From NCBI RefSeq assembly GCF_947179165.1, contig NC_077239.1:66506634-66570633 (forward strand): a stretch of 64,000 bases of DNA. The letters are read 5' to 3'. The notes beneath the pieces are model-generated. The model had not been told where the DNA came from and ran no database searches. It saw only the letters and a list, made by a program, of their open reading frames with translations. Both the position numbers and the translations under genes were made by a program. Positions 11,386-22,780 of this stretch are shown in pieces (position 1 is the first letter of the stretch; each line of letters starts with the position of its first letter). The DNA is from Solanum dulcamara. Lineage: Eukaryota > Streptophyta > Magnoliopsida > Solanales > Solanaceae.

Positions 11386-11634
11386 TCATTTCCATGCTAT
11401 TTTTGTGGGAGGATGGATTGCATTTGTTTGCTGTGTTTGGACGTCCTTTTCCTTTGAGCTGAGATATTCAATTGTGCGCTTTCTCGCCTCTGAGACGTCG
11501 ATCATAGCTGATGACAGTGGTTTATGGATCACATCTTGTTTCTCCAAGTAAGGCAAAATGGATAACTTCAGCGTTGCATCCAATTTTTTTGTGAATTGCA
11601 TTTTCATATGAATGGTGAATATCTTGCCGCTCAA
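11386..11634 (-). other. Open frame of unknown nature, possible last exon of the RPA-like relic
   Basis: An 82-codon minus-strand frame contains a hydrophilic, Lys/Glu-rich stretch such as ARKRTIEYLSSKEKDVQTQQ. I do not recognise it. It lies downstream (minus strand) of the RPA-like relic at 17640-20217, separated from it by the copia insertion, so it could be a terminal exon. That is inference only. Confidence 0.25.
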
Positions 11635-11828
11635 TTAATTTTGCACGTTTTGAAGGGATAATGTTTCTTTCTGAAAGTATACAAGATGGTTAATTATAAC
11701 AATATCATTAATAATAATAGGAGAGAAAAATCAAAAAATAATTGAATAGATATTAGATATTTATATTATAAAAGAATAAGAATAACAATAGCATATTCTA
11801 GTATAGACTTTAAATATAATATTACAAA

Positions 11829-11935
11829 CAAGAACAATAATCCAGTGAAATCTCACAACGTGAAATCTGGGGAGAGTAAAGTGTACGCAGACCGTACTCC
11901 TATCAAGGTAGAACGACTGTTTTCAAAAGACCCTC
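11829..11935 (-). mobile_element. TS-family SINE fragment
   Basis: Read on the minus strand the segment carries GGTCTGCGTACACTTTAC, then TCTCCCCAGA and TTTCACTGGATTATTGTTC. These are the diagnostic 3' half and TTG-type tail of Solanaceae TS SINEs. An upstream CTACCTTGATAGGAGTACG stretch is also typical. Promoter boxes further 5' are not clear, so it is probably 5'-truncated and diverged. Confidence 0.8.
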
Positions 11936-12079
11936 AACTCAAAAGAAGCATAAAAAGAGATCAAATAAGGCTAAGAAGTTCAAAGTAATATGGGAAAGCA
12001 AATAACGAATAATGCAAATAACGAAAGCGACATAGATTAAATAGAGTAATCAGAGTACAGAAAGATTCAACAAATTAAA

Positions 12080-12096
12080 GAGAGAGAGAGAGAGAG
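12080..12096. repeat. (GA)n microsatellite
   Basis: A short, nearly perfect GA run in non-coding DNA. Confidence 0.85.
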
Positions 12097-12506
12097 GAGT
12101 GTATATAAGATTTTATTATACTATTAATGTCCTGTTATGTGAAGTATTTTATTGTACTATTAATTTTTATTAACATTTTGTAAAGATATAGGTTATAAAG
12201 AAACACATTTTTTTTTGATAAAAAATGATTAGTATAGCATTTTTGAAAATATAAGTAAATATCAATGCAATAAACTTAAAAATAAATAGATTAAAGCAAA
12301 CTCTATAAATGCAGGGATAATTTAGAATGGTATGTCGTCAAATGATGTTGACCTAAGTTTTTATTTCCTTTCTATGAAATTTATTATCATGTCATAATTT
12401 CTTTTTCATGAAATATGTTTGTTTGGGAATAAGTTCTAAAAAAGAAATATGTTTGTTTCCCTTGAAATGGAGTGGTTCGACAACCTAATTGGTAATACAA
12501 ATTTAT

Positions 12507-12940
12507 TGTTGAGGGGAAAAAGCACCACAACTAAAGTTTGATATGACAATAAATAATGAAAATAAATTGGACACGAGAATTTTATGTGAAAACCCCTCAA
12601 ACAAATAGAAGGGGAAAACCACGGGGTAGAAAGGATCTCACTATTATTATGGAGTACACTGCTCTCAAATACAAGGAGAAAACAACAATTAACACTTCTC
12701 TCTTGTAAAATGAACAACTACTAAAGAGGACACTCAAGACTACAATATTTATCTTGGTGTATAACTCTCTTTGTATTCTTAATCTCTCTTTCTGGAATTT
12801 TTTGGGATGATATAAATGAGGGCATGAAGCCCTCTATTTATAGGAGGATAGAAACGCGTTAATTTTCTGTACGCGTTTTGCTGCTGCTTTTCCTTTTTCT
12901 TCCTTTTTTGCAGCCATTGTTGACTTTGTTTTTCCTTGCA
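12507..12940 (-). repeat. 3' LTR of the copia element
   Basis: 434-bp LTR. On the minus strand a purine-rich stretch, AGTAGGAGAA, precedes it and is the likely polypurine tract. It closely matches the LTR at 17133. Confidence 0.92.
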
Positions 12941-13013
12941 TTCTCCTACTTAAAGATTTAATTAAGAATCAATTAAGTCTTCACACCATCCTTTCTTCCC
13001 AACTATTGCAATA

Positions 13014-13830
13014 TTACGTTTCTGCTAAGCCAATAGAAGATCGACACCATATAAACTTGTTACTATTGATTGGCTTCGTAAACATATCTGCCAGGTTATC
13101 ATTAGTGTGAATTTTTTTGAATATCCACACTACCTTCTTCCACCTTCTCACGAACAAAGTGATACTGAAATCGTATGTGCTTTGTCCTTGAATGAAATGC
13201 TGGATGCTTTGCAAGATGCAAAGCGCTCTGACTGTCACAAAACAGAGCAACCTTCTCTTGTTTGTGCCCGAGCTCCTCCAGTAACATCTGCATTCATATT
13301 GACTTTTTGCTAGCTTGTGTAGCTGCTACATATTCTGCTTCCGTCGTAGATCTAGCCACGATATATTGCAGTTTTGAAACCCAGCTTATAGCTCCTCTAG
13401 CAAGAGTAAACACATAACCTGTGGTGGACTTGCTTTTATCAAGATCACCTGCATAATCTGAATCAACATAACCTTTAACAGTAAAGTCTGATCCTCCATA
13501 ACACATTGTAACATCTGAGGTACCCTTGATGTATCTCAAGATCCTATTAACAGTATTCCAATGCTCTCTATCAGGATTAGCCATGTATGGACTGATCACT
13601 CCCACTGCTTGTGCAATGTCAGATCTTGTACATACCATGGCGAACATTAAACTTACCACTGCTGATACATATGATACTCGAGACATATCCATCCTCTCTA
13701 CTTCATTGCTAGGACACATAATTGAGGATAACTTGAAATTAATAGGAAGTAGGATAGAAATTGACTTACAGTCTTGCATCTTGAAGCGTCTCAAGATTTT
13801 TTCAAGTAGTTCTTTTGAGAAAGCCAAATC
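13014..13830 (-). pseudogene. Copia RNase H region
   Basis: Minus-strand frames contain the copia-type RNase H: the GYVDSDYAGDLDKSKSTTGY and WVSKLQYIVARSTTEAEYVA stretches, then EELGHKQEKVALFCDSQSAL and a final HTNDNLADMFTKPI. The acidic residues of the RNase H fold are seen in DSDYAGD, TEAEYVA and CDSQSA. A frameshift near 13830 separates it from the RT frame, and another break lies near 13300. The fragment ends shortly before the 3' LTR. Confidence 0.88.
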
Positions 13831-14615
13831 TTCCTATTATTTCTGTCTCGGTGAATTTGCATCCCTAGAATCTTGTTTGTTGGTCCCAAGTCCTTCATTT
13901 CAAACTCCCTAGCCAACTGTGCCTTTAAATTTGTGAGACGATCTTTGTTGGGGCCTGCAACCAACATGTTGTCAACATACAACAGCAAAATAACAAAATC
14001 TTCATCACCAAATCTCTTGTAATAAACACAAGGATTTGAACTATGTCTACTGTATCCAAGGCTTGTAATGAAGGAATCAAATCTCTTATACCAGCATCTC
14101 GGCGTCTGTTTGAGACCATATAGAGATTTGTTCAACCTGCAAATCAAGTTCTCTTTTCCCTGTTCTTCAAAACCTTCTGGTTGGAGCACATAAATTTCTT
14201 CTTCAAGTTCTCCATGAAGAAATGCAGTTTTGACATCTAACTACTCCAAGTACAAGTCAAATGTAGCACACATCGCTAGGACCACTCGAATTATTGTGAG
14301 TCGAACCACCAGAAAAAATATCTCATTGAAGTCTATACCTTCTTTCTGAGCTAATCCTTTTACCACCAATCTTGCACGATACTTCTCCACTTGATCATTA
14401 CCATTGTGTTTGATCTTGTAGACCCATTTATTTCTAATGGCCTTCCTTTCTTCTGGTAATTGAACAAGATCCCATGTTTTATTTTTATGAAGAGCTTCAA
14501 TTTCTTCTTGCATTACTGCCATCCACAGAGATGATTCTTGGACTTTCATAGCCTCATGAAAAGTTGAAGGCTCTCTATCTTCTGTTAGTAGATAGTATGC
14601 AATATTACTCTCCAT
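13791..14615 (-). pseudogene. Copia reverse transcriptase, catalytic Asp replaced
   Basis: Residues KTWDLVQLPEERKAIRNKWV and KYRARLVVKG mark the RVT_2 N-terminus. A TAG at 14241-14243 interrupts YLE/LDVKTAFLHGELEEEIY, and the frame continues to PRCWYKRFD. The catalytic box reads YVDNM instead of YVDDM, so the second metal-binding Asp is Asn. The sequence otherwise resembles Tnt1-like RTs. Both lesions rule out activity. Confidence 0.9.
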
Positions 14616-14780
14616 AGAATAATTTGAGTGCCAAGCTGGTTCTCTTCTCTCCCTAGTTGACCGTCGAACTTCTGGAGTTTCGATCTCAGCTTGCTTTTGT
14701 TCTTCGTGCTCTGGTACTGCTTCAGAAGAAACTAGAACTTCTTTTATTTCTTCAACTTCAACTGTAGTAGTCTCTGATTT

Positions 14781-15632
14781 TTATTTTGAAGTGCTACCTT
14801 CTTTTGCTTGTATCTTGTTTTCAATAAATACAACATCCCTGCTGATTACCACCTTGCGGGCTTTAGGATCCCACAAGCGATACCCCTTGACTCCATCAGC
14901 ATACCCTAAGAAAATGCATTCCTTGAATTTTGGATCTAACTTCGATTTTTCTTGGGTGTTGTACATAACATAAGCCGGACTTCCAAATATATGTAAGCGA
15001 GAATAATCAACTGGTTTTCCTGTCCACATCTCCATTGGCGTTTTCAGATTAATTGCAGTTGATGGTGATTGATTGATCACATAACAGGCGGTTTTGACTG
15101 CTTCTGCCCAAAATGTTTTTTTCAACCCTGCAGTTGCCAACATAGCTCTTGTCCGTTCCAACAAGGTTCTGTTCATCCACTCTTCTACTCCATTTGTTTG
15201 TGGAGTATATGCCACAGTGAACTGCCGTTTAATACCTTCTTGTTTACAAAAGTTATCAAGTTCATCACCAGTGTATTCTCCTCCAATATCTATCCTCAAA
15301 CACTTGATCTTTTTCTCAAATTCAAGTTCCACCCGCGCTTTGAACTGTTTGAAAACTGGAAAAACATCTGCCTTTCTCTTAATTGGATACACCCAACTTT
15401 TCCTAGATAAATTGTCAATAAATGACACAAAATATTTCGCTCCTCCTAGGAACTCCACCGGTGCTTGTCAGACATCAAAGTGGACCAGATCTAATATTTC
15501 CTTGCTTTTAGCAGAGGAACTGCTAAACTTCAGTCTATTTTGCTTACTGGTAACACAATGCTCACAAAAGGGTAGTGAAACCTTTTTGAGCCCTGGAAGA
15601 ATCTTTTGCTCAGCAAGAATCTTCAAACCTCA
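14781..15632 (-). pseudogene. Copia integrase
   Basis: A zinc-binding HHCC segment (15630-15540, including CEHCVTSKQNRLKFS) precedes the core. The first catalytic Asp is in HFDV, just before a TGA at 15468-15470. The second is in LRIDIGGEYTGDEL, and the Glu is in NGVEEWMNRTLLERTRAML. The LGYADGVKGYRLWDP stretch is the usual C-terminal copia signature. Stops at 15468-15470 and 14781-14783 break the frame. The SK-stop at 14781 is followed by an acidic linker that leads to the RT. Confidence 0.9.
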
Positions 15633-16055
15633 TTCCGACATATGGCCAAGTTTACGATGCCATATCATCGTTGATTCTTCAAATGAACTTGCTGACGCGG
15701 TTGATACTTCTCCTTCTTGGTGTGTTTCACCTTTAAGCACATATAGATTTGCAGCAAGTTTTTCCACTTTCATCACTACAAGCGCTCCTTTGGATATTTT
15801 CATGACTCCACCATGAGTCTTATATGAACATCCATTATCATCTAACTGTCCCAAAAATAATAGATTCTTCCTCAAGTCTTTTACATGTCGTACCTCCTTA
15901 TTGGTGCATATCGTGCCATCATACATTTTTATTTTGATAGACCCAATACCAATAACATTCAAAGCATGATCGTCTCCCATGAACACAGATCCTCCAGAGA
16001 TAGGTTTATATTGATGGAATCATTCTCTCCGGAAAGTCATGTGCCATGTTGCTCA
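15630..16055 (-). pseudogene. Copia protease and integrase N-terminus
   Basis: The protease box is expected at WIMDTGATWHM, but here the codon after DT is TGA (16053-16055), which removes the active-site Gly. A second TGA lies at 16020-16022. After that the frame runs through VFMGDDHALNVIGIGSIKIK and LRKNLLFLGQLDDNGCSYK, typical of copia proteases, to the MIWHRKLGHMSE zinc-binding start of integrase and a TGA at 15630-15632. Confidence 0.88.
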
Positions 16056-17100
16056 TGTGTCCATGATCCAGACATCAGTGAAATGTTTTCTGCCTTCATT
16101 ATTTGATATTGCTTCACTACATAAAATGTCGCCATCATCCGAGGTACATGCAACATTCCCTTGAGCATTTGATGGCTCAGGGTGTTCACCCTTCTTTTTG
16201 AACCGACAATCTTTCTTAAAGTGCCCTTTCTTGCCACAGTTGTAGCACTTGATATTCTTCTTACTTCTTGATTGAGATCTACCATGATTGTGACTCCCAC
16301 TGTGGCCACGTTCCGTTGGTCTTCCTCTCACCATCATCAAAGCTTCAGCTTGCTGCGAACTTGCTTGTCTGTCTTCCTTATTTTTGTGCCTATTTTCTTC
16401 TTCCAAGACAGCGACTGCAATTTCATCGAAAACTAGACTGTCTGTATTGTTCGTCAAGTTGATGATGAGTTGATCATATGAGTCAGGTAGACTTTGAAGT
16501 AGAAGCTACGCACGTTCAGTCCCCTCTATTTTGCAACTCATTATTGTAAGTTGCGAAAATATAGTATTCAAAGTATTGATGTGTTCAGTAACTAACATGG
16601 ACTCTGCCATTCGAAGAGTATACAATATTCTTTTTAAGAAGATTTTATTATGCAAAGACTTGACCTCATACAACCCTGTAAGAGTATCACATATTTCCTT
16701 GGCCGTCCGCTTTTCAGCCACACTAGACAACACTTGATCAGCTAGTGCCAAGTATAGATCAGCAACTGCGTTGCTGTCTATGTCATTCTACTTGCTGTCA
16801 TCAGTAAAATCTGTGGGTCTGCCTTCAATTGCAGCTAAGCAATTGTCCTTTCTCAATATCACTTTTATTTTCATTTTCCACAATGAGAAATTAGTCCCAT
16901 TGAATTTTTTAACGTCAAATTTTATTATACTCGACATTGTTAATTGCTTCTCACCCTTGTAGACCGTTTCTGAATATTTTTGCGAACAATCGTGACAAAC
17001 TGTACCATCACCGAAATTTACTATTGACGTGAATAGTACTATTCACTGAATTTTACTATTCATGAAAAATTACTATTCACGAATAGTACCTTCGCATAAA
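16053..17100 (-). pseudogene. gag: Copia gag with CCHC zinc knuckle
   Basis: The frame from 16751 shows the UBN2-type gag core (EICDTLTGLYEVKSLHNKIF and RMAESMLVTEHINTLNTIF), a TAG/TGA-type stop at 16506-16508, then PDSYDQLI and an intact knuckle CYNCGKKGHFKKDC near residue 100 of the following part. The N-terminal portion up to about 17000 is also visible but broken. The product would coat the element RNA. It lies just downstream of the PBS. Confidence 0.88.
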
Positions 17101-17118
17101 ACAGACAGAATAACTGAG

Positions 17119-17131
17119 GGCTCTGATACCA
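17119..17131 (-). other. Primer binding site of the copia element
   Basis: The minus strand reads TGGTATCAGAGCC, a perfect complement to the 3' end of plant initiator tRNA-Met, one base from the LTR end. Confidence 0.95.
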
Positions 17132-17132
17132 C

Positions 17133-17559
17133 TGTTGGGGGGAGGAAGCACCACAACTAAAGTTTGATATGACAATAAATAATGAAAATAAATTGGACAC
17201 GAGAATTTTACGTGGAAACCCCTCAAACAGATAGAGGAGAAAAACCACGGGGTAGAAAGGATCTCACTATTATTATGGAGTACACTGCTCTCAAATATAA
17301 GTAGAAAACAACAATTAACACTTCTCTCTTGTAAAAGGAACAACTACTAAAGAGGACACTCAAGATTACAATATTTATCTTGGTGTATAACTCTCTTTGT
17401 ATTCTTACTCTCTCTTTCTGAAAATTTTTGGGATGATATAAATGAGGGCATGAAGCCCTCTATAGGATGAAAATGCGTTAATTTTCTGTACACGTTTTGC
17501 TGCTGCTTTTCCTTTTTCTTCCTTTTTTTCAGCCATTGTTGACTTTGTTTTTCCTTGCA
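17133..17559 (-). repeat. 5' LTR of the copia element
   Basis: 427-bp LTR with TG...CA ends, matched by the TTTAT duplication at 17560-17564. It differs from the partner by small indels and scattered substitutions. Confidence 0.92.
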
Positions 17560-17639
17560 TTTATTTCAATGTTAAACTTGTTGTTATTAATAAACTCAAT
17601 CTTTAGGATTGATTCACAAGAGATCAAACATGTTAGAAA

Positions 17640-20220
17640 CTCATACCTATAGTTTGGAGAGCATGAAAATATAATACATATATCTTGACAAAAAAGACTT
17701 CGTAAATTTCTTCTAAAGTGAGGTGCAATAATTTTTTTATAACTTCATCTGAAATAATAGTTGTCGCAGCATCACTGTTGTCCTTAATAGTAACTTCAAA
17801 TTGACATCTATAAAATGATAGATTAAATTAGAAACAAAAATGATAAATTAAAACTTTTATTTTTATTTATTTAATAAAATAAATAATCTTGACCAGTAAA
17901 CAAGATTTATATCTGGAAATAAGATGTGTGGATTGATGACAACTTGTGCATTAGATTTCCTTTCGTACATTATATCTTGTGAACAATTGCTTAACAGTTT
18001 GACCAGACTAACACACAAAAGCGTTGGTCCTTATTTGTAAGGGACAATTCAGCTTCAATATAAAAGACTTGTCCCTGAAAATTCAACATTGTTAAATTTT
18101 TTTAATACAAATAAATAAATAAATAAAAGATGATGGAATAGTGAAATAATATGTCTGTTGTTATTCTTGCGGGAGGTTGCGTGTGGATATTAACAACAGA
18201 TGTGACCGCTTCATCAAATGGAATCAACAAAATAGAGTCCATTGCTGTTGTGCTTTTCATCTTGTACTTAATAAGCTTTAGTTCGATTGTTTTGACCCTA
18301 TAAACAAGTACAAATGTACAATTATGAAAATTGATTAATATTATCTGATACACACTTTAATGAATATGAGGTGCAATTTTTACGTTAATGATTTTTATTT
18401 TTGCTTCATAATCATATATTAACCTCATGAGTGCTTGAAATGTTAGTTGTAATTGTGATTATTGTAATCCTTTAAATTTCTCATAACCAATACAAAAGTA
18501 ACATAACTTATTTCAAGATATAGACTTGAATATTTATATGTTAACAGTAAAATAAAGTCGACTTCAAAATATTATAAGATGTGTTCCTTTGAAAATTTAT
18601 CAAATGCAAAGCAGAAGTGTTAAAAAGATTATAATTTTTATAACATAAGCTTAGATTGTAAATAAAATTAACACATCTAATAGGGAAACAATAATGGAAC
18701 ATTTCTTACTTTTGATCAAAATAAATCTATAAGACATAATTTTATAAAGCTTGACTAAGTTAATAAATTAATTAGAATCTAATTAATGTAGATAGTTTAA
18801 ACAAATGCATAATACCATGTCCTCAATGCGGCAACTTGCGGGTATGCAGGATTGATTTCAATTGTGCTATTGAATTTGTTTGTCAAATCATTGAATCTAT
18901 TTACCGTTCCTACATACATTAGAATATTTGATTTAATTTTCATGATGTAATATTTTTAGGAAATAGAGAAAAGATAATTCTATTTGCATTTTCACCTGAG
19001 GATGATCTCCCAATTCTCCTAGCAAGAATGATTGGATATTCAGGAAGTTGATTAAAAAGTTTATTGCCATCATGATCAATAAAATCTTCCCAAAGAGACA
19101 ATTTTGTTGGCTTTTTCCTACCTATGATGATGAAAACACACTTTGAAACATTAAATTGAAATCATAAAAGGCATTCAATTTTGGAGTAACATAATAAACA
19201 ATAAATTTCAAATTGAAATAGCATCTAGAATTCTAAAAGTCTTTGTAGAAAGTCATCTCTTTATTTATTATTAATAAATAATTTCAAGTTACATTTGGTA
19301 AGTTATTATTTGAGATATTAGTGATATGAAGAAAAAAAAGAGTCCATATTAAAAGAGGAAGAGACGTAAAATAAGTAATCGAATGTGTAAAGAAATGACA
19401 AAAGGTGGTATTTGTTATATACTTACCGTTTATCCATGGCAATAAACTCTTGAATTCTTTTTCCATTTGCAGTCCTTGTTGGATAACTGCCATTAATGAC
19501 AATGGCAAGTACATCTTGCATTAAACGACAATGAAAATAAAAAAATAAAATAAAATTAGATGATGAAAATTATTTTGTTACACTACTGATTAGATTTTAT
19601 GTGCACAATTAAAAAAAATAATTAAATACCAAATTCATATTCTTTGGGTTGATACTCGAAAGTGTCAAATATTGTGAGAGTTAATCGTGTCGATGGTGGT
19701 AATGAATATTCAGGAGAAATAACTGTTTCAATTGGTTCAACAATGTTGTTTCTATCGAGTGTCCAAGTGAATTTACTAACTGAATTTTCATATCCAGGAG
19801 TTGGATCCTTCACATATGCAACAGATATCAAATAAGTCTTAAAGGAGGAAATTGATCTTCAAATATGTTATATCAGTATTGAAAATGATGGCCTCAACTT
19901 GATTTTCCTGTAAAAAACATTCACAAGAATTAAAATTAGTTATGAATATCAAATCTGAAAGTTGGTTATTGATTTCAGTTTTTTCAAGTAATAATTATAA
20001 AAATGGACTAATTAGTAAATGTAGTTAAATTTAAAAATTTTAATTTAAAAAATAATACCTCTTCGTCTCGCAGAATTAAAAGCTGATATTTTTTATTTTC
20101 TCTTTGTTATTCCTTGGCCGACATTTATCAACAGCCTGAATCTTGCAAGTCCAATCTTTCGTATTGGGAGTGATTATATTGATCGTAAATCTTTCCACCA
20201 TGTTAGACAATCTGCAATTA
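17640..20220 (-). pseudogene. RPA70-like OB-fold protein relic, multi-exon
   Basis: Translating the minus strand gives consecutive pieces of a replication protein A large-subunit-like protein of the type found with Helitrons. They are WTCKIQAVDKCRPRN (20217-20042), then QVEAIIFN and SKFTWTLDRNNIVEPIETV (19912-19629), DVLAIVINGSYPTRTANGKR (about 19516-19427), KKPTKLSLWEDFIDHDGNKL (19117-18996), FNSTIEINPAYPQVAALRTW (18909-18816), an exon at about 18301-18160, a zinc-ribbon piece CSNC/CTSC region (about 18060-17880), and CQFEVTIKDNSDAATTIISD (about 17812-17690). GT...AG borders are visible (for example ACTTAC at 19421 on the plus strand). Frames jump and stops occur in several exons, so it is decayed. 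The known family binds single-stranded DNA. Confidence 0.8.
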
Positions 20221-20379
20221 TAGTACAAAGTAAAGTTATAAATAATGTGTTATAACAACATAAACTGAAGATAAAGACATAATGAATACAATATATATAT
20301 ATAATAAAATATAAGAAAATTGTATTAAATTTACCATTGAAAACTGTAGATTGAGTTCAAGGAAAAGCCTTTTCAATAA

Positions 20380-21160
20380 TTTCATAATAGACAATGTTAT
20401 ATGTAGAGTGATCATCGTTATCGTTAGCTGTAGGTGGTCTAATTAATATTTTAACACTGCTGGAGTTTTTGGCTCTTGATAAAGCAACATACAATTGTCC
20501 ATGAGAGAAAGATAGGTTCCCTCAAATATACACCAACAAAATCTAATGTTTGTTCTTGAGCTTTATTTATTGTCATGGCAAAACATAATCGTATTGGAAA
20601 TTGCATCCTTTTAAATGGAAGAAGCAATTTTTCATCTTCTGATGTCATGAGAGGTATTCGTGGAATAAATACATTTGTATTTTTAAAATCACCTCTAGCT
20701 ATTGTTGCACTAATGACATGCGGTTTAAAATCATTATATATTAATCGTGTTCCAATGCATAAACCTTTAGAAGGATTTAGATTTCTTAATAATATAATTG
20801 GACAGTTTTTCTTCAAAGTCAATTGGTACGGAAGCAAACCAGCAGGATTTAATGTATGTAAGAAATCTTCATACTCATTTTGATCTTTTGGATCAATAGT
20901 TTCATCTATAGCAATGTAAGTTTTTTCAATGTTAGAAAATTGTGAAATCAACATTTCATTTAGTTCATCAACAAAATCATTTTTTGTTGTTAGAATGGCA
21001 CGAGAAGTAACAAATGAATTATTTGAATAACATGTGTATAAATTAGGATAAGTAATTGAGAACATTCAACGATTTTTTTTTCTAAAGTAAAAAGAATAAC
21101 AAGAGAATGAGGAATTTCAATTTTTCCATGGTCATTTCTTTTTTTCTTTTCCATCACAAC
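20380..21160 (-). pseudogene. Helitron/PIF1-type helicase C-terminal fragment
   Basis: The main frame (21065-20451) contains IPHSLVI-like upstream residues, LTTKNDFVDELNEML, NLNPSKGLCIGTRLIYND and FPIRLCFAMTINKAQEQTLD. These are the last motifs of PIF1-like helicases in plant Helitrons. A one-base frameshift near 20507 is needed to reach GQLYVALSRAKNSS, the usual C-terminal signature. The rolling-circle initiator part and the Walker motifs are missing, as an LTR fragment begins near 21200. The RPA-like relic follows directly downstream, which fits Helitron gene order. Confidence 0.85.
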
Positions 21161-21199
21161 CACAACCATTGAAATCATGGTCCACATCAAAACATTACC

Positions 21200-21946
21200 C
21201 AAATACTATTAGGAGTCTCTCTATAACATAGACTAAACCATAACCTTCAGCCACAGATAATCAAATAGGTTCACGGTAAGAGACTATCAATTAAGTTATT
21301 CACATTCATCCTTTATTTTTACAAGAACCATCAATCATATCAACCAGTAGTATTACAGTTATCAACCAAGAATTAGACTATCATCACTAGTCACAGGATA
21401 TTCATACCCACATGGTACATTCCTATCCTAAACAACAATAACAATATATTCAGCCATCCAAACTCCGTGCCCGAAGGCCTAGGCATGAAATCTCCTGTCA
21501 ACTACAATATAGAATGCATAGGAACAGATTTACAACTAATCAATTAGAGAAACCTAGCCTACCTGGGCGTCAAGCAACTGTAGAGAGGCATTGTGGCTTC
21601 AATCCAACTTTCAGACAATGAGATGGTGAAAGTGGGCCTGAATTCCGCCGATCGGAACCTTTCATGTACTGAAACCTCCTTCTCCCTCATTTTCCAAACC
21701 TAGAGCAGCCTTCAGAGGGTTTCTGGGGTAACCCTTGCCTCTTTTTGGCACTTAGGGACAAGAGAAGAAAATAAGAATTCGCGACATTAAGTTCTGCCTC
21801 AACCATTCCGCTCTGGCGGCTCACATCCCGCTGGAGCGGCGCCACCGTAGCGGGATTATGTCTGCTCTGGCGGGATCGTGCGGGTCCAGATGGTAAAATT
21901 TTACAGTTTTCCACGCCCCTTAGTAACGACGTTTCGAATCGTTACA
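21200..21946. mobile_element. Truncated Ty3/gypsy LTR fragment
   Basis: The segment ends with GAATCGTTACA at 21946, like the chromovirus LTR edges at 34543 and 2512. It contains CG-rich words (GCTCTGGCGG, CCCGCTGGAGCGGCG) similar to 34165-34215. Its left side abuts the helicase relic near 21200 without a clear boundary. No internal element DNA follows. Confidence 0.5.
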
Positions 21947-22780
21947 AAAGTGAAAGAGTGTGGAACCAGTATATGCCAGCTTATATTTTTTTTCTCGTTT
22001 CTTGACCGGTGTTCGATATCCGTATTAGAAATGGACTAAATTAATATTACATCTTTATCAAGGGTGAATCAATCCCTTATAATTAAGGTGATGACTCCGA
22101 ATTTAGAAATTAAATCTGACATCTCTAATTAAAAATTTAAAAGTACTTACTCATACTACTTAATATTACATTCTTGGTAGTTTATATTCATTCCAAGAAC
22201 ATTGCAGGTGGTAGACACGTTCCAATGTGCAGATACCAACTGTTTAAGTAGTCAGTCAATGACAATGGGTCGGCTCCATCTTAATATTAATCTACAAGTA
22301 TAATATTAGTATAAAAAACAACCAGTTGGCTTATCATTCCTACCCTCATCTTAACACTAATCTACAAATATACTATTAGTATAAAATTTCCAACAGATAG
22401 TAAAAAATTAGAGCAAAAATATTAGGGAAATTTCTAATAAACTTCCAAATCCACTACCATCATTCTTACCATTCTTGTTGATTTTATTATTCTCTGCGCA
22501 TCTCAATTATTCTTTTCCTTGATTCGTTTTTCGAGTTAGATTTTTTTTATTTTTCTAAAACAATTAATATTTTGAATAATTTTTTGACTCAATAATCAGA
22601 CCCTTAATCTGTAAGTAAGATCTGAGTTCTTGTACTTTTTATTGTTTGTGTTGTTATTCCTTAACTCTGTTTTGGTTTCTGCCCAATTCTTTATTTTTCA
22701 CTTGTTTAGTGTTTGGATTGAATTCTCACACAAATTAAACACATCAAAAAATATATGAAATTAATGGTCTTTTATTAGGA
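21947..22780. other. Non-coding stretch upstream of the CACTA genes
   Basis: I see no gene and no CACTA terminal repeat here. Two related ~40-bp blocks (22278-22317 and 22348-22387, CATCTTAA...ATTAGTATAAAA) form a short direct repeat. Confidence 0.55.

Larger units (their letters stand above)
11640..12506. other. Non-coding AT-rich stretch
   Basis: Apart from the SINE fragment at 11829-11935 and a (GA)n run at 12080-12096, I see nothing recognisable. The TTTAT just before 12507 is the copia target duplication. Confidence 0.6.
12507..17559 (-). mobile_element. Ty1/copia retrotransposon, Tork/Tnt1-like, decayed
   Basis: LTRs at 12507-12940 and 17133-17559 open TGTTG and close CCTTGCA on the plus strand. 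A perfect tRNA-iMet PBS lies beside the right LTR, and TTTAT flanks both outer ends (12502-12506 and 17560-17564). Order on the minus strand is gag, protease, integrase, RT, RNase H, which is the copia order. Wording such as NKSLYGLKQTPRCWYKRFD and the integrase region resemble Tork/Tnt1 elements. The polyprotein stays in one frame from about 16751 to 13830 but carries seven stops, so the copy is dead. It sits downstream of the RPA-like relic. Confidence 0.95.

Noticed and set aside
15094..15816. 240-codon plus-strand frame
   Set aside because: It is the complement of the copia integrase. The minus strand has the catalytic motifs.
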